In this document: positions 21,962 to 31,774 of the stretch, in pieces
How the letters are laid out: every line of letters begins with the position of its first letter
Numbering within the stretch: position 1 is the first letter of the stretch
Notes under the pieces: model-generated
What the model was told of the DNA's origin: nothing
Database searches by the model: none
Seen by the model: the letters and a program-made list of their open reading frames with translations, nothing else
Position numbers and translations under genes: made by a program
Source of the DNA: Chrysoperla carnea
Lineage: Eukaryota > Arthropoda > Insecta > Neuroptera > Chrysopidae
Direction of reading: 5' to 3'
Length of the DNA: 64,000 nt
NCBI RefSeq assembly: GCF_905475395.1
Contig: NC_058337.1
Coordinates: forward strand, 138,577,172 to 138,641,171

Positions 21962-22489
21962 ATGCAATTTAAATATAAAAGGGTAAATATACCGGAAAAT
22001 GATCAAAGTGGAATTAATACATACTTATCTAATAAATTCTATATGAAAGAGAATTTAAAAGATATAATGTCGCATTATGCGGAGCGTAGAAAATGTGAGG
22101 CAGATGAAGCATATAAAACTGATGTAATTCTAAGAGAAATATCAGATAATGCAAAGAAAGATTCCACTTGGGATTTATTTTTAAATTTTGTTATAGGCGT
22201 AAAAGAGACGGCATTTTATGTTACTTAGCAATGAGTATAATTAATGGATATGGTATAATCCCTGATGAATTTCTTATGTATCTCACTATGGCTATAGGAG
22301 TCAAGCTAGGTGATGAAAAGACACTAGAGCTATTGGGAGAAGAGAAGATACCAGAGGAAACAAAAATATTAGCAGAAAGGTGCATGGAACGTTAAATTTC
22401 ATAAAGAAGAGGTTTATAATAGAGACGTTACGTGGGAAGAAATTATGGCACGTGGGAAAGATTTTGATAATCTAGTAAAATCAGAGTAA
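21962..22489 (+). pseudogene. Small hypothetical gene, multiple frameshifts
   Basis: The first frame from 21962 gives 88 residues; the second frame (22168-22395) reads IINGYGIIPDEFLMYLTMAIGVKLGDEKTLELLG; a third ends with the stop at 22487. RBS AGAGAG upstream. No known family. From 22490 to 22659 only fragments without a clear frame remain. Confidence 0.45.
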
Positions 22490-22659
22490 GGGCATTCATA
22501 TTATGATTCAATACCGAATCAAGGTACAGTAATGAAAAAATGATCTTTTTATGTAGAGCCTATAATAGAAGAGAATGCAAATATACAAAAAGATATGGCG
22601 GGTCAAGAAGGTAGTAGCTGTTGCTGCTGTGTTATTATCTAACAATTACGAGCAGATGC

Positions 22660-23322
22660 TCAACGACTTCTACCTTCGCCTTTTTGACTACTTAAAGATT
22701 TGGTAGAGGTAGTTTTCTTAATGTTTTGATTTTGAGTAGCGGAAGATTTAACAGAATGTTTGATGTCAGAAAGCTTCTCAAGGTCTTACTTAGAAAGTGA
22801 GGATAGTTGTTTTGGAATATCCTGTTTTTGTTCTTGAGTACGTGACGGAGGTCTTCTGCCGATCATATCATCTATAGAAGCATCAAGAAATTTTGCAAGG
22901 GCAAGGGTAGTAGCAGCACCTGGTATAGACCGAGTATTTGGATCTAATAACTTTGTAATAGTATTCGCGCTGACCAATGCTCTGTTTGATAATTGCAATG
23001 GACTTAGTTTAAGATCGTTCATAGTCTTATTTACTACAGATAGTAAGTTCTGAGTAATAAGATTAACGTCTGTTGAACAAAAGTTCTTAGGGTGATTAAT
23101 ATAGTATTTTGTATCACGCCCAAGTACTTCATCTAACGAAGTGTTACAAATATCAGCAATCTTAATGATGGTAGTAAGTTTAGGGTTAGATAACCGACCC
23201 TTTATCATTTTATTAAAAATGGGTCCAGTAAGACCACATTTCATGATAAAGTCTTTTTTCTTAATTTGCATATCTTCTATTTGTTGTATCAAAAATTCTT
23301 GTATTTTTTGACCTAAAGACAT
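22660..23322 (-). pseudogene. Double-HTH (XRE/Cro-type) regulator, nonsense near the C-terminus
   Basis: 178 residues up to a TAA at 22786, which lies in a frame that continues for 42 more Ser/Lys-rich codons to 22660. Two XRE helix-turn-helix units are seen: KKKDFIMKCGLTGPIFNKMIKG (residues about 21-42) and LSPLQLSNRALVSANTITKLLDP (about 105-127), each followed by a LDEVLGR or IDDMIGR helix. The duplicated layout suggests it binds a direct repeat. It is divergent from traA, so it may control the tra operon. As only the tail is lost, DNA binding could be retained. Confidence 0.75.
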
Positions 23323-23443
23323 AAAGCAAATTAAAAATTAAATATTTAGTGTTAATTCTACTTGACAAGCAAGATGAAAGCTTTAATTAGCACTAAAAAA
23401 ATTGTGTGGAATTTCTTGAAAGATTTGAGAAAGGATTTCTACT

Positions 23444-23484
23444 CTCAGTAAGTATACAGTCGGCAAACTTGATTACTTACTGAG
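23444..23484. promoter_or_regulatory. Inverted repeat between regulator and tra genes
   Basis: CTCAGTAAGTA and TACTTACTGAG are perfect complements with a 19-base spacer, in the divergent intergenic region. A candidate operator for the double-HTH regulator or a terminator. The region 23323-23555 otherwise shows no gene. Confidence 0.45.
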
Positions 23485-23555
23485 ATGAACTTTTAAGATT
23501 AATTAAACAACCGTAAACGGCTTTTTAACTAACTAACCTATTCAAAGGTATTCTT

Positions 23556-23732
23556 ATGTTATTACGAGATTTCATAAATATCAAGTCTTTTCAAGACAAA
23601 AATTCCCAAAAAGCAACAAAAAACATAAAAAAAGCACAAAAAGGAGCAAATAGTAGTTATTTAGCACCACTGTATTCAACTAGTAATGTGTTAATAGATA
23701 GCTATATCCAACTTGTTACGTATTTTGTGTAA
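23556..23732 (+). CDS. Possible 58-residue basic hypothetical protein
   Basis: ATG to TAA frame with AAAGG nearby upstream. Lys/Gln-rich N-terminal half (KNSQKATKNIKKAQKG), hydrophobic C-terminal end. No family. It is located just before traA; it could be a genuine small conjugation-region gene or chance. Confidence 0.35.
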   Translation: MLLRDFINIKSFQDKNSQKATKNIKKAQKGANSSYLAPLYSTSNVLIDSYIQLVTYFV

Positions 23733-23788
23733 TTAAAATCATTTAACATCAAAAAATAATCAATCAAAACAACAGGAGTAAAATTAAT

Positions 23789-24130
23789 ATGAGGACTAAA
23801 CAGGTAATGAATTTAATTAAAAACCAATCTAACAAACTAAAATATGCCGCAATAATAGGTGCTGCATTATTAATAGCCGTAGATGCGAACGCAGCATGGG
23901 ATTTAAAGTAAGCAGATTGGTGATAGCATCATCACGCCCATAGCTACAGCATTTAAAGATTGGGTTTCAGTGATCATCGGTATAGCAGCAGGAGGAGGTT
24001 TAGCACCTGGTACGCAAGGAGATTTAAGAGAGCGATCAAAGGTAGCTGGTATTGGGTTTTTAGGCGGATACGGCGTAATAGAAGTCATAAAGGCCATGAG
24101 CGGGTATATAAAAACCAAGAGTAAGTAAGC
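23789..24130 (+). pseudogene. traA: F-type conjugative pilin TraA, frameshifted
   Basis: Pilin subunit of F-type T4SS. The ribosome site CAGGAG stands 8 bases before the ATG. A signal peptide with hydrophobic core AAIIGAALLIAV and cleavage VDANA|AW is seen. A 2-base frameshift at about 23906 stops the frame; the shifted frame then gives the two membrane helices typical of pilins (WVSVIIGIAAGGGL and VAGIGFLGGYGVIEVIKAM). Known rickettsial RAGE elements carry this gene first in the tra row, followed by traL and traE as here. Confidence 0.82.
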
Positions 24131-24131
24131 T

Positions 24132-24412
24132 ATGACTAAAATAAGATTCAATGAATGTTTAAACAAAGAGACACGATTTTTCAATATATCAATTGGGGTC
24201 ATTATAGTTGTACGACAGGTATTGCTGTTTGGGCATTAAAGAACTTACTTTTTCGTGTAGCTGCAAGCGTTGTTGGTGCAGTATTTGGTAGTTTTTTGAT
24301 GAAGGAATATATGTCTGGCAATATTCAAAAGAATTTGTACTGGCGATGGCTTGGAGCAAGAGTTTTGCTTGGTAAGCATATACCTTCATCATACCAACGT
24401 AGAATCTTTTAA
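24132..24412 (+). pseudogene. traL: TraL-like T4SS membrane protein, frameshifted
   Basis: Start ATG 24132, 1 base after the traA end. The first frame reads MTKIRFNECLNKETRFF with NISIGVIIVV; a frameshift near 24205-24215 passes to ALKNLLFRVAASVVGAVFG and the tail YWRWLGARVLLGKHIPSSYQRRIF. Size (about 94 codons), gene order and two-helix layout match TraL, a pilus assembly factor. Confidence 0.7.
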
Positions 24413-24493
24413 GAAGATTTAATAACCAGAATCTAAGAGACAATAACCAAAGAAATATTAACAATAATATTTATAAGTAAAGAAATAATCATC

Positions 24494-24650
24494 ATGCAAG
24501 AAAAAATATTAAGTGATCAAGCAAAGATGCTAACTAAGCAAAGAGGTTTATTTGTAGAAGTCAAGATTTGATCTTACAGAGACTATAAATTTTGGACCTA
24601 ATTGTCAGTTAAATTTTGACTGTCAGATATATAATCAAGATACAAGATTT
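24494..24650 (+). pseudogene. traE: TraE-like N-terminal fragment plus unassigned tra remnant
   Basis: The ATG 24494 frame MQEKILSDQAKMLTKQRGLF fits the start of a TraE-type protein by order and character, but stops after 25 codons. A second frame (RFDLTETINFGPNCQLNF...) with two Cys follows to the IS256 target site and cannot be named. The rest of the tra operon is missing. Confidence 0.5.
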
Positions 24651-24658
24651 CATTATTC

Positions 24659-25983
24659 GGCTCTGTGCAAATAAGTGTGTAAATTTCTCAAAGGTTATAT
24701 AAAGAACATTATAACTTAAGGAGAAATTAATCTGACTCAAAAACAAAATGAAGTAATGAATCAAGCCATAGATTTATTGATCAATAATGATACAGATATA
24801 TCAACTTTATTTAAAGAAGATGGTTTATTAAAACAGTTAACTAAGCGTCTTGTAGAGAAGGCATTGCAGTCAGAGATGAATAATCATTTAGGATATAGCA
24901 AATATAGTCAGAGTGATATTGAGAATTCGCGTAATGGTTATAATGTAAAGAACCTCATGACAAAGAATGGTGCTGTTGAGATTGAAGTACCAAGGGATAG
25001 GAATAGTAGTTTTGAACCAGCATTAATAGCAAAGCGTCAAAGAAGGTTTGATGGATTTGATGACAAAGTGCTATCATTATACGCTAAAGGCATGAGCTTA
25101 TCAGATATAAAGATTCAACTGCAAGAATTGTATGGAGCTGATATTAGTGAGAGCTTAATTAGTCAAATTACTGATGATATAATTGAGGATGTTATGCTAT
25201 GGTAGAGTCGTCCACTGGACTCAGTATATGCTATAGTGTTTTTTGATTGTTTAATAGTAAAAGTACGTCAGGATAAACGTATTATCAATAAATCTGTATA
25301 TGTTGCATTAGATATTGATTTACATGGACAGAAAGATATTTTAGGATTATGGATCAGTGAAAATGAAGGTGCTAAATTTTGGCTTAGTAATTTTACTGAG
25401 ATGAAAAACAGGGGTATGCAAGATATGTTAATTGCCTGCAGCGATAACTTGACTGGTATGTCTGAAGCTATAGGAGCATCTTTTCCAAAGACTGAGCATC
25501 AATTATGTATTGTACATCAAATCAGAAATAGTTTAAGATATGTATCTTATAAGGACCGTAAAGAACTTGCAGGTGATTTAAAACCTATTAATACTGCTAG
25601 TACTGAAGAAGAAGCACATCTTGCTTTGGAAAGCCTTGAAGCAAAATGGAATAAACAATATCCTCAAATTGCTAAGTCCTGGTATGCCAATTGGGATAAT
25701 TTAATAATTTTCTTAGGCTATCCTGAAGAAATAAGGAAAATAATTTATACAACTAATGCTGTGGAATCTGTTAATAGTCAGTTACGTAAGGTGACTAAAA
25801 ATAAGAGAGTTTTCCCAAATGATAATGCTGTTTTTAAAGCTTATATTTGGCAATTGATTATATGACTAGAAAATGGTCTATGCCTGTCCCAAATTGGAAC
25901 GCGGCTATGGCTCATTTTTTAATTAAATTTGAAGGAAGAATCTAGGGCTTTGAAAAAATTTACACAGTTAATTGGAAAGACTC
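24659..25983 (+). mobile_element. IS256-family element with 8-bp target duplication
   Basis: Imperfect terminal inverted repeats (GGCTCTGTGCAAATAAGTGT... against GAGTCTTTCCAATTAACTGT...) and target duplication CATTATTC at 24651-24658 and 25984-25991. Length 1325 bp, usual for IS256. Left flank: tra remnant; right flank: IS481 remnant, showing these were already joined before insertion. Confidence 0.92.
24756..25944 (+). pseudogene. IS256 transposase, one nonsense and one frameshift
   Basis: Mutator-type DDE transposase. N-terminal: EMNNHLGYSK, IEVPRDRNSSFEP, DDKVLSLYAKGMS. A TAG at 25203-25205 follows DVMLW where Gln is usual. The second part: VFFDCLIVKVR (first Asp), ACSDNLTGMSEAIGASFP (second Asp), LCIVHQIRNSLRYV and TTNAVESVNSQLRK (Glu). 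A frameshift at about 25862 precedes the normal end KWSMPVPNWNAAMAHF. Dead but recent. Confidence 0.92.
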
Positions 25984-25991
25984 CATTATTC

Positions 25992-26775
25992 TTTTCAATA
26001 GCTAATTTTTTACTATCCTTAAAAGTTTGCATAGGAGTTTTACCATATCAATATTTACCAGAATGAGGTCTTTCATTATTGAAATGCTCTAACCAAATAT
26101 CAAGATCTAATTGTAAATCATCAAGATCTGTATAAATCTTTTTCCGCATAGCTGTATCAAAGAATTCTTGTTTCATGGTTTTATTAAAATGCTCACACAT
26201 ACCGTTTGTTTGAGGAGAATATGCTTTAGTAATAGTATGTTCTATACCTTCGATACTTAGAAATAATTCAAAAGCTTGATGCTCTATATTGCCCTTATAT
26301 TCTGCCCCAAGATCTGTAAGAATACGAAGTATTGGTATCCCTTGAATCTCATACCATGGTAACACTCGGTCATTAAGCACATCAGCAGCAGTTAAAGCTG
26401 TTTTATCAGTATATAATTTAGCATCAGCTACTCTGCTGTAGCTATCAATAAATACCTGAGAATAAACCTTACCTATACCTTTGAAATTACCTACATAGTA
26501 CGTATCCTGGCATCCTAGATAACCTGGATGCTGTGTCTCAATCTCGCCATGGGCTTCTTTCTCATGACGACGCTTCTCTAGCACTTGTAGCTGAGCTTCA
26601 GTAAGAACAATACCATCCTGAGCCATCTTTGCTTCTAATGCTTTAAGCCTTTTACTGATATTGTTTAAATCATTACGTAGCCAAATTGATCTTACCCCTC
26701 CAGGTGATACAAGTATACCGCTCTTCTTAAGTTCATTTGATACTCTTAACTGACCATATGCTGGATATTCTATTA
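25992..26775 (-). pseudogene. IS481-family transposase, N-terminally truncated
   Basis: DDE transposase with rve core: GCQDTYYVGNFKG (first Asp), TDLGAEYKGN (second Asp), GMCEHFNKTMKQEFF (Glu). All three acidic residues remain. A TGA replaces a Trp codon at about 26046 near the end (SGKY*YGKTPMQTF). Upstream of codon LIEYPAYGQLR the sequence changes to the end of a group II intron, so the N-terminal HTH domain is missing. The C-terminal end is cut at the IS256 target site. Confidence 0.88.
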
Positions 26776-26806
26776 GTCGGGTAGAAACCATAACACTTAC
26801 TCTATC
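26776..26806 (-). mobile_element. Group II intron 3'-end remnant
   Basis: About 31 bases (TAGAGTAAGTGTTATGG then TTTCTACCCGAC) are identical to the last bases of the intron at 17392. Domain V is absent. Confidence 0.65.
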
Positions 26807-26963
26807 AGGAGTTTCGCACTTAGCAAAGAATATGCTAATCTAGAGAAGAATAGTTTTAGATAAAAATGACAAGATCAAAATGTAGCAAAGATTTATATCA
26901 ATTACTACCGTCTAAAGCCGGTAGTTTGGTTTACGCTTGCAAAGCAGATTAAAAGCGTAAACG

Positions 26964-27395
26964 CTAAAACTCTGATATTCTAAAATCATCTTTTTTATGA
27001 TATTCTTCTTGTTGCTCTATATACTTCTGTACTGCTTCTGAATTCACATTACCAACTGTAACAACAAAATACCCTCTAACCCAAAGATGTTGACCCCAAT
27101 ATCGCTTACGAAGTAGTTCAAATTCCTGTAGCAATTTACGACTACTCTTTCCTTTAATATATTGTAACACCTTAGATATTGAGATACTCGGTGGAACTGA
27201 TACTAATATATGAACATGATCAGGACTTATGCTGCCACTAATTATATCTATGTAATTAGCTGCACATATTTCCTGAATTACTTCCCTTGCTCTACTTGCT
27301 ATTTGCCCAGTTAAAACTCTATACCTGTACTTTGTACAAAACACTATATGATACTTTAAATCATACAGGCTATGAGACCCTCTCCTATATTCCAT
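26964..27395 (-). CDS. tnpA: IS200 type 1 TnpA, Y1 HUH transposase
   Basis: 143 residues with PDHVHILVS, RYWGQHLWVRGYFV and VQKYIEQQ. The frame is intact; the one clear difference is Val for Ala in LWARGYF. The promoter and left end are displaced by IS5, so expression or transposition in cis is doubtful. Confidence 0.92.
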   Translation of the reverse strand: MEYRRGSHSLYDLKYHIVFCTKYRYRVLTGQIASRAREVIQEICAANYIDIISGSISPDHVHILVSVPPSISISKVLQYIKGKSSRKLLQEFELLRKRYWGQHLWVRGYFVVTVGNVNSEAVQKYIEQQEEYHKKDDFRISEF

Positions 27396-27418
27396 CTCTT
27401 CCTCTAGTAACCTATTAG

Positions 27419-28594
27419 GGGGTTGTTGAGATATGACGAATAAAAGGTTATAATGAGATAAAAAGTAAATAAGTAAGGAATGTCAGAGCATCAAATAACA
27501 ATGGTCAGTTTAGATGAATTAGTTAGCCCCGATCATCAATATCGTAAATTTAAAAGTTTATTTAAGTTTAAAACAGTTGAAAGAGAGTTATTAGCGATAA
27601 AATCTGAGTCTAATTATAAAGGTTACGGGATATTGCGGTTATTTAAATGTTTACTTTTACAATTGATGTAAGACTTATCTGACCTGGAATTAGAACGTTA
27701 TTTAGCTGATAGTAATGCTGGTAAATGGTTTTGTGATTTTGCTCTTACAGAGAAGACGCCAGATTATAGTGTGTTTAGTAAAATACGTAAAAAAATAGGC
27801 ACTAACTTACTATCTAAAATATTTGCAAAACTCAGAGAGCAATTACGATTCCAAGGTTATATGAGTGAAGTATTTACATTTGTAGATGCTTCTCATTTAA
27901 TCTCAAAAGCTAGCCTTTGGGAAGAACGTGATGAATTGAGGAAACAAAAATATGACAGGCTAAATAATGAGACTTTGGCTAAAGTTGCGAATGATAAACA
28001 AGCTAAAATTGGTTGTAAAGGAGGTAGTAAGTTTTGGTATGGTTATAAAAAACATGTAAGCATTGATATCCAATCAGGGATGATTAATAAGGTTGCAGTT
28101 ACCCCTGCAAATGTTACTGATAGCAAAGGTTTTAAACATGTTATGCCACGCTCCGGTGCTACATATGTAGATAAAGCATATTGTACAAAGCCTGCCAAAG
28201 ATGCAGCAACTAGGAAAGGAGTGTATCTTTGTGCTGTAAAGAAAAATAACATGAAAGATTATAATTTTGATCTTGATAAATATTATACGAAAATTAGAGC
28301 ACCTTTTGAAAGAGTATTCTCACAAGATAATAAACGTGTCAGATATATTGGTATTGCACAAAATCAATTCTCTGAATTTATGAATGCTATATGTTTTAAT
28401 TTGAAACGATTAACCGTTTTAACGGCTAGCTAATATAATATTCGATAACTCCTGTAGATAGGAACAAAATCTACTCTAATTTCTACTAATTTTTTATATA
28501 CTGACCAAAATTTATCTTTAATTTAAACTCAATTGCTTCTAAAAAATATCTTTCCTATAATTCTCTACTTAATTTCTTATCTCTCAACGCTCCC
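27419..28594 (+). mobile_element. IS5-family element inside IS200
   Basis: Inverted repeats GGGGTTGTTGAG and (as complement) GGGAGCGTTGAG. Target duplication TTAG (YTAR type, plus a matching A) at 27415-27418 and 28596-28599. 1176 bp. Confidence 0.85.
27480..28433 (+). pseudogene. IS5-type transposase with one nonsense codon
   Basis: One frame of 318 codons with a TAA at 27669-27671. DDE residues are visible: FVDASHLISKA, GATYVDKAYC and IRAPFERVFS. The N-terminal part has the DUF772-like segment (SPDHQYRKFKSLF..., LRLFKCLLLQ). The C-terminus is complete (FMNAICFNLKRL). A single substitution inactivates it. Confidence 0.9.
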
Positions 28595-28660
28595 ATTAGA
28601 TAGATTATACTAAAATGTTCGCCTAAAGGCGAGGGTGTTAACCCTATCCCACTTAACTAC

Positions 28661-29117
28661 ATAAATCATTTTTACAAGCAAGTAGTGTAAGATATACTGG
28701 CAAAGCATTATCTGAAGTAAGTCCAGTAGCTCTATCGCACGATAGTGCAAGTCGATGGTTAAAGAGTAAGGATTTTCGCCCTAGCGAAATCTATAGCAAA
28801 GTGTCAAAATATATTGATCTAGAAGATCCTTGTTTATTAGTAGGAGATGACACCTTATTGTCAAAGCAATACAGTAAGAGGATCGAGCTTGTAAAGTATA
28901 AATATTCTGGGGCTGTACATGATGTTATACCTGGTATAGGAATGGTAAACTTACTGCATTACAATACTCAAATTGATCAATCTACTCCTGTAGATTATAG
29001 AATATTTGATAAAGAAACTGATGGCAAAACAAAGAACGAGCATTTTTGTGATATGCTTACTTTAGCTAAAGAAAGAGGTATCAATCCTGATGCCATAGTC
29101 ATGGATGCATAGTATAG
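28661..29117 (+). pseudogene. IS701-family transposase fragment
   Basis: An open frame from the IS200 end to a TAG at 29110-29112 (after IVMDA, where Trp is usual). Signature: SHDSASRWLKS, LLVGDDTLLSKQYSKRIELV (first Asp), VHDVIPGIGMVNLL, PVDYRIFDKETDGKTKNEHF. Both ends are cut: the N-terminus by IS200 and the C-terminal half by an IS21 end at about 29118. Confidence 0.82.
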
Positions 29118-29244
29118 TGTCATTGCTAAAATAAAAGGGACCAGTAAATTGCACGAAAAAGGGACCAGAGAAGTTGGTGTGACCTAATAAGGTTAATGTG
29201 CAATATTTACTAGATAATTAAGCAAGTAAATATCTAGTGATACA
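29118..29244 (+). repeat. IS21 left end with terminal repeats
   Basis: Two AAAAGGGACCAG repeats (29132-29143 and 29157-29168). The same motif pair appears inverted at 62770-62810 after istB, so the two regions derive from one IS21 family. Confidence 0.75.
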
Positions 29245-30059
29245 ATGATAAGAATAAATATGTATACAACAATTATCACCCTTTATAAACAAGGCAATAG
29301 TCAAAGGAATATTGCGAAACTAACAAGAACAGACCGCAAAACAGTACGGAAAATAATAAACCGCTATGTAGAGGCTGGTACAGAATCCCCCGCAATCTAT
29401 GAACGATCTTCAGTTTTGGATTTATTGCACGAAAAAATAATTGAGTTATTAGAAAAAAATCTAAGTTACATAAGAATTTTTGAGGAGTTAAAAAATCAAG
29501 GTTATACAAGCAGTTATAATTCTTTGACCCGTTATATCAAAAAATATAAAATTAAGGATAACAGTTGCATTCGTTTTCATACTGTAGCAGGAGAGGAAGC
29601 ACAAGTAGATTTTGGTGACATAGGCTTACAGTATAATTCTAAGGGGCGTAGAGTTAAAGCATATGTATTTAATATGCGTTTAAGCTATAGTCGCCTTGAT
29701 TATTATGAAGTAGTGTTTGATCAAAGTTGTCAAACATGGATACAATGTCATATCAATGCATTTAATTATTTTGCTGGTAGTCCAAAAGTAATAAAACTTG
29801 ATAATCTTAAAGCTGGAGTGGTAGATGCCAATTTTTATGAGCCAGTATATCAGAAGGAATATAAGTGCTTAGCCGATCATTATGGTATTTTACTTTCTCC
29901 TTGTCGAGTGTATCAACCTCAAGAAAAAGGCAAAGTTGAGTCGGGAATAAAATACGTTAAAAATAATTTTTTGCTGGTCGTAAATTTGATAGATATGAAG
30001 AATTAACAAATGGTCTTGCAAATTGGTTAAATAAGGCCAATAGCCGAATACATGGTATA

Positions 30060-31159
30060 CCTCTAGTAAATGAATAATTGCTTAGAGTAAGATAATATGC
30101 TAATCAAGTAACTATGGAATATAAAAAACTAGAAGTAATAGAAAGACAAGAATTAAAAGCCCATCATAAGCAGGAGAGAGATGGTAGGATTAGAGACCGG
30201 ATCAAAGCTGTTCTTATGTATGATAATGGCTATAGTATTGCTGAGATATCAACAGTGTTATTACTGAGTGATGAGGGGATAAGAAAACATTTAATAGATT
30301 ATCATAAAGATAAGAAGCTTAAGCCTGAAAATGGTGGTAGTTACAGCAAGCTTACTGTAGTTCAGGAAGCAGAGTTAATAGTTCATTTAGAAGATAATAA
30401 TTATGTTTATGCTAGAGATATAGGTTTGTACATAGAACGTCAATATGGAGTAATCTACACATTAGCTGGGGTAATCAAGCTGTTACACAGATTAGGTTTT
30501 AGTTATAAAAAACCTAAGTTAATTCCTGGGAAAATAGATTTAGCCAAGCAGGAGGAATTTAAGCTGCAATATAGTTTATTAAAGAATAATTTAGCTAAGG
30601 ATGAGTCTATTTACTTTATGGATAGTGTTCATCCTCAATATCAGACTAGAGCTAGATTTGGTTGGATTAGGAAGAATACAGTTAAAACGTTACCAAGCTT
30701 TAGTGGATGGAAACGTAAGCATATTATAGGTGCAATTGATATAAAAAATCTAAATTTAGTAACAACTGATAATCCTAAAGTTAATGGTGATTACATCATT
30801 GAATTTTTAAAGAAATTGGAAGAAAATAACCAAGAGAAAAGCAAAATTTACTTGATATGTGATAATGCAGGATATCATAGGTCAAAAAGGGAAAAAGAAT
30901 ATCTACAAAACAGTAAAATAGAACTATTATTTTTGCCACCATATAGTCCTAATCTTAATCCAATTGAACGACTGTGGAAATTTATGTATTCTGTTGTCAG
31001 TAACAATAAATTTTATTCAAATTTTGAGGCATTTACTGAATCTATAAGAGCATTTTTTGAAAATATTGAAAAATATAGAAATAGAATTTCTTCATTGGTA
31101 AATGACAATTTTCAAACCATTGGTCCTAATCACTTTACCAACTCTTCATGTTAAAGAAG
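30060..31159 (+). mobile_element. IS630-family element (type A), intact
   Basis: About 1100 bp, imperfect inverted ends (CCTCTAGTAAATGA / CTTCTTTAACATGA) flanked by TA, the usual IS630 target. Inserted in istA. Confidence 0.8.
30114..31154 (+). CDS. IS630-family transposase, full length
   Basis: 346 residues. HTH region NGYSIAEISTVLLLSDEGIRKHL (about 40-62), winged part GYVI-type RQYGVIYTLAGVIKLLHRLGFSYKKPK; DDE: IYFMDSVHPQ, YLICDNAGYH, LPPYSPNLNPIERLWKFM. No stop or frameshift, so possibly active. It differs from the IS630 copies at 37656 and 59404. Confidence 0.93.
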   Translation: MEYKKLEVIERQELKAHHKQERDGRIRDRIKAVLMYDNGYSIAEISTVLLLSDEGIRKHLIDYHKDKKLKPENGGSYSKLTVVQEAELIVHLEDNNYVYARDIGLYIERQYGVIYTLAGVIKLLHRLGFSYKKPKLIPGKIDLAKQEEFKLQYSLLKNNLAKDESIYFMDSVHPQYQTRARFGWIRKNTVKTLPSFSGWKRKHIIGAIDIKNLNLVTTDNPKVNGDYIIEFLKKLEENNQEKSKIYLICDNAGYHRSKREKEYLQNSKIELLFLPPYSPNLNPIERLWKFMYSVVSNNKFYSNFEAFTESIRAFFENIEKYRNRISSLVNDNFQTIGPNHFTNSSC

Positions 31160-31774
31160 TACACTACTAAGAGAATACCTAGAGAACTGTTTGAGCAAGA
31201 GGAAAGAAGTAGTTTGATTCCTTTACCATTAGAAACTTTTGATTTGTCATCTTGGCATAATCGAAAAGTAGCAAAAGATTGTCATATTACCATAGATAAT
31301 AATTATTACTCTGTACCAGAAAAATATATATACAGTGATGTAATGGTACAATTGTCCCCAAAACTCGTTCAAATATTTTCTATACAAAATGATTTAATAG
31401 CAAGACATGTTAGAACAGAGGGCAAGGGTATATTTACTACTAATCCGTCTCATTATGCCAAACACAAACGTCTATGCCCAGGTTTTATAGAATATAGTGA
31501 ACATTATCAACAACAAATGCAGCAGATAGGGGGAGTGTTACGGAACGAGCGATGAGGGGCCATTTTATTATAACGGTAAAAAAATTTTGACTATTTTTAT
31601 AGTTCCGAGTATTCTTTTATGATAGAAATATATTAAATATAAGAAAAGATGATCTATTGTAATACAATGTAACTATTTGTGTTGTATAAATTTTAAAACT
31701 ATATATTATGCCATTAAGTACCTACATCAATGGGTCTAGGAACTTTAATTTTTTATAATTTAGCAGTATCATCT

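Larger units (their letters stand above)
26897..28660 (-). mobile_element. IS200 type 1, copy 5, split by an IS5 element
   Basis: Right end at 26897; left end at 28660 next to ATAAA (TTTAT on the element strand). The left-end region is separated from tnpA by the IS5 element 27419-28594. Without the IS5 it would be a full-length element. Confidence 0.92.
29245..31528 (+). pseudogene. istA: IS21 IstA transposase, interrupted by IS630 and Tn3
   Basis: Start GTG/ATG region at 29245. HTH: NSQRNIAKLTRTDRKTVRKIINRY; a second unit SYIRIFEELKNQGYTSSYNSLTRY. DDE core: EAQVDFGD (first Asp), VIKLDNLKAGV (second Asp), PQEKGKVESGIKYVK (Glu). A frameshift at about 29990; then an IS630 at 30060-31159; the C-terminal Mu-type domain (31162-31528, WHNRKVAKDCHITIDNNYYSVP) is cut by the Tn3 inverted repeat. 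No istB follows here. Confidence 0.88.
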
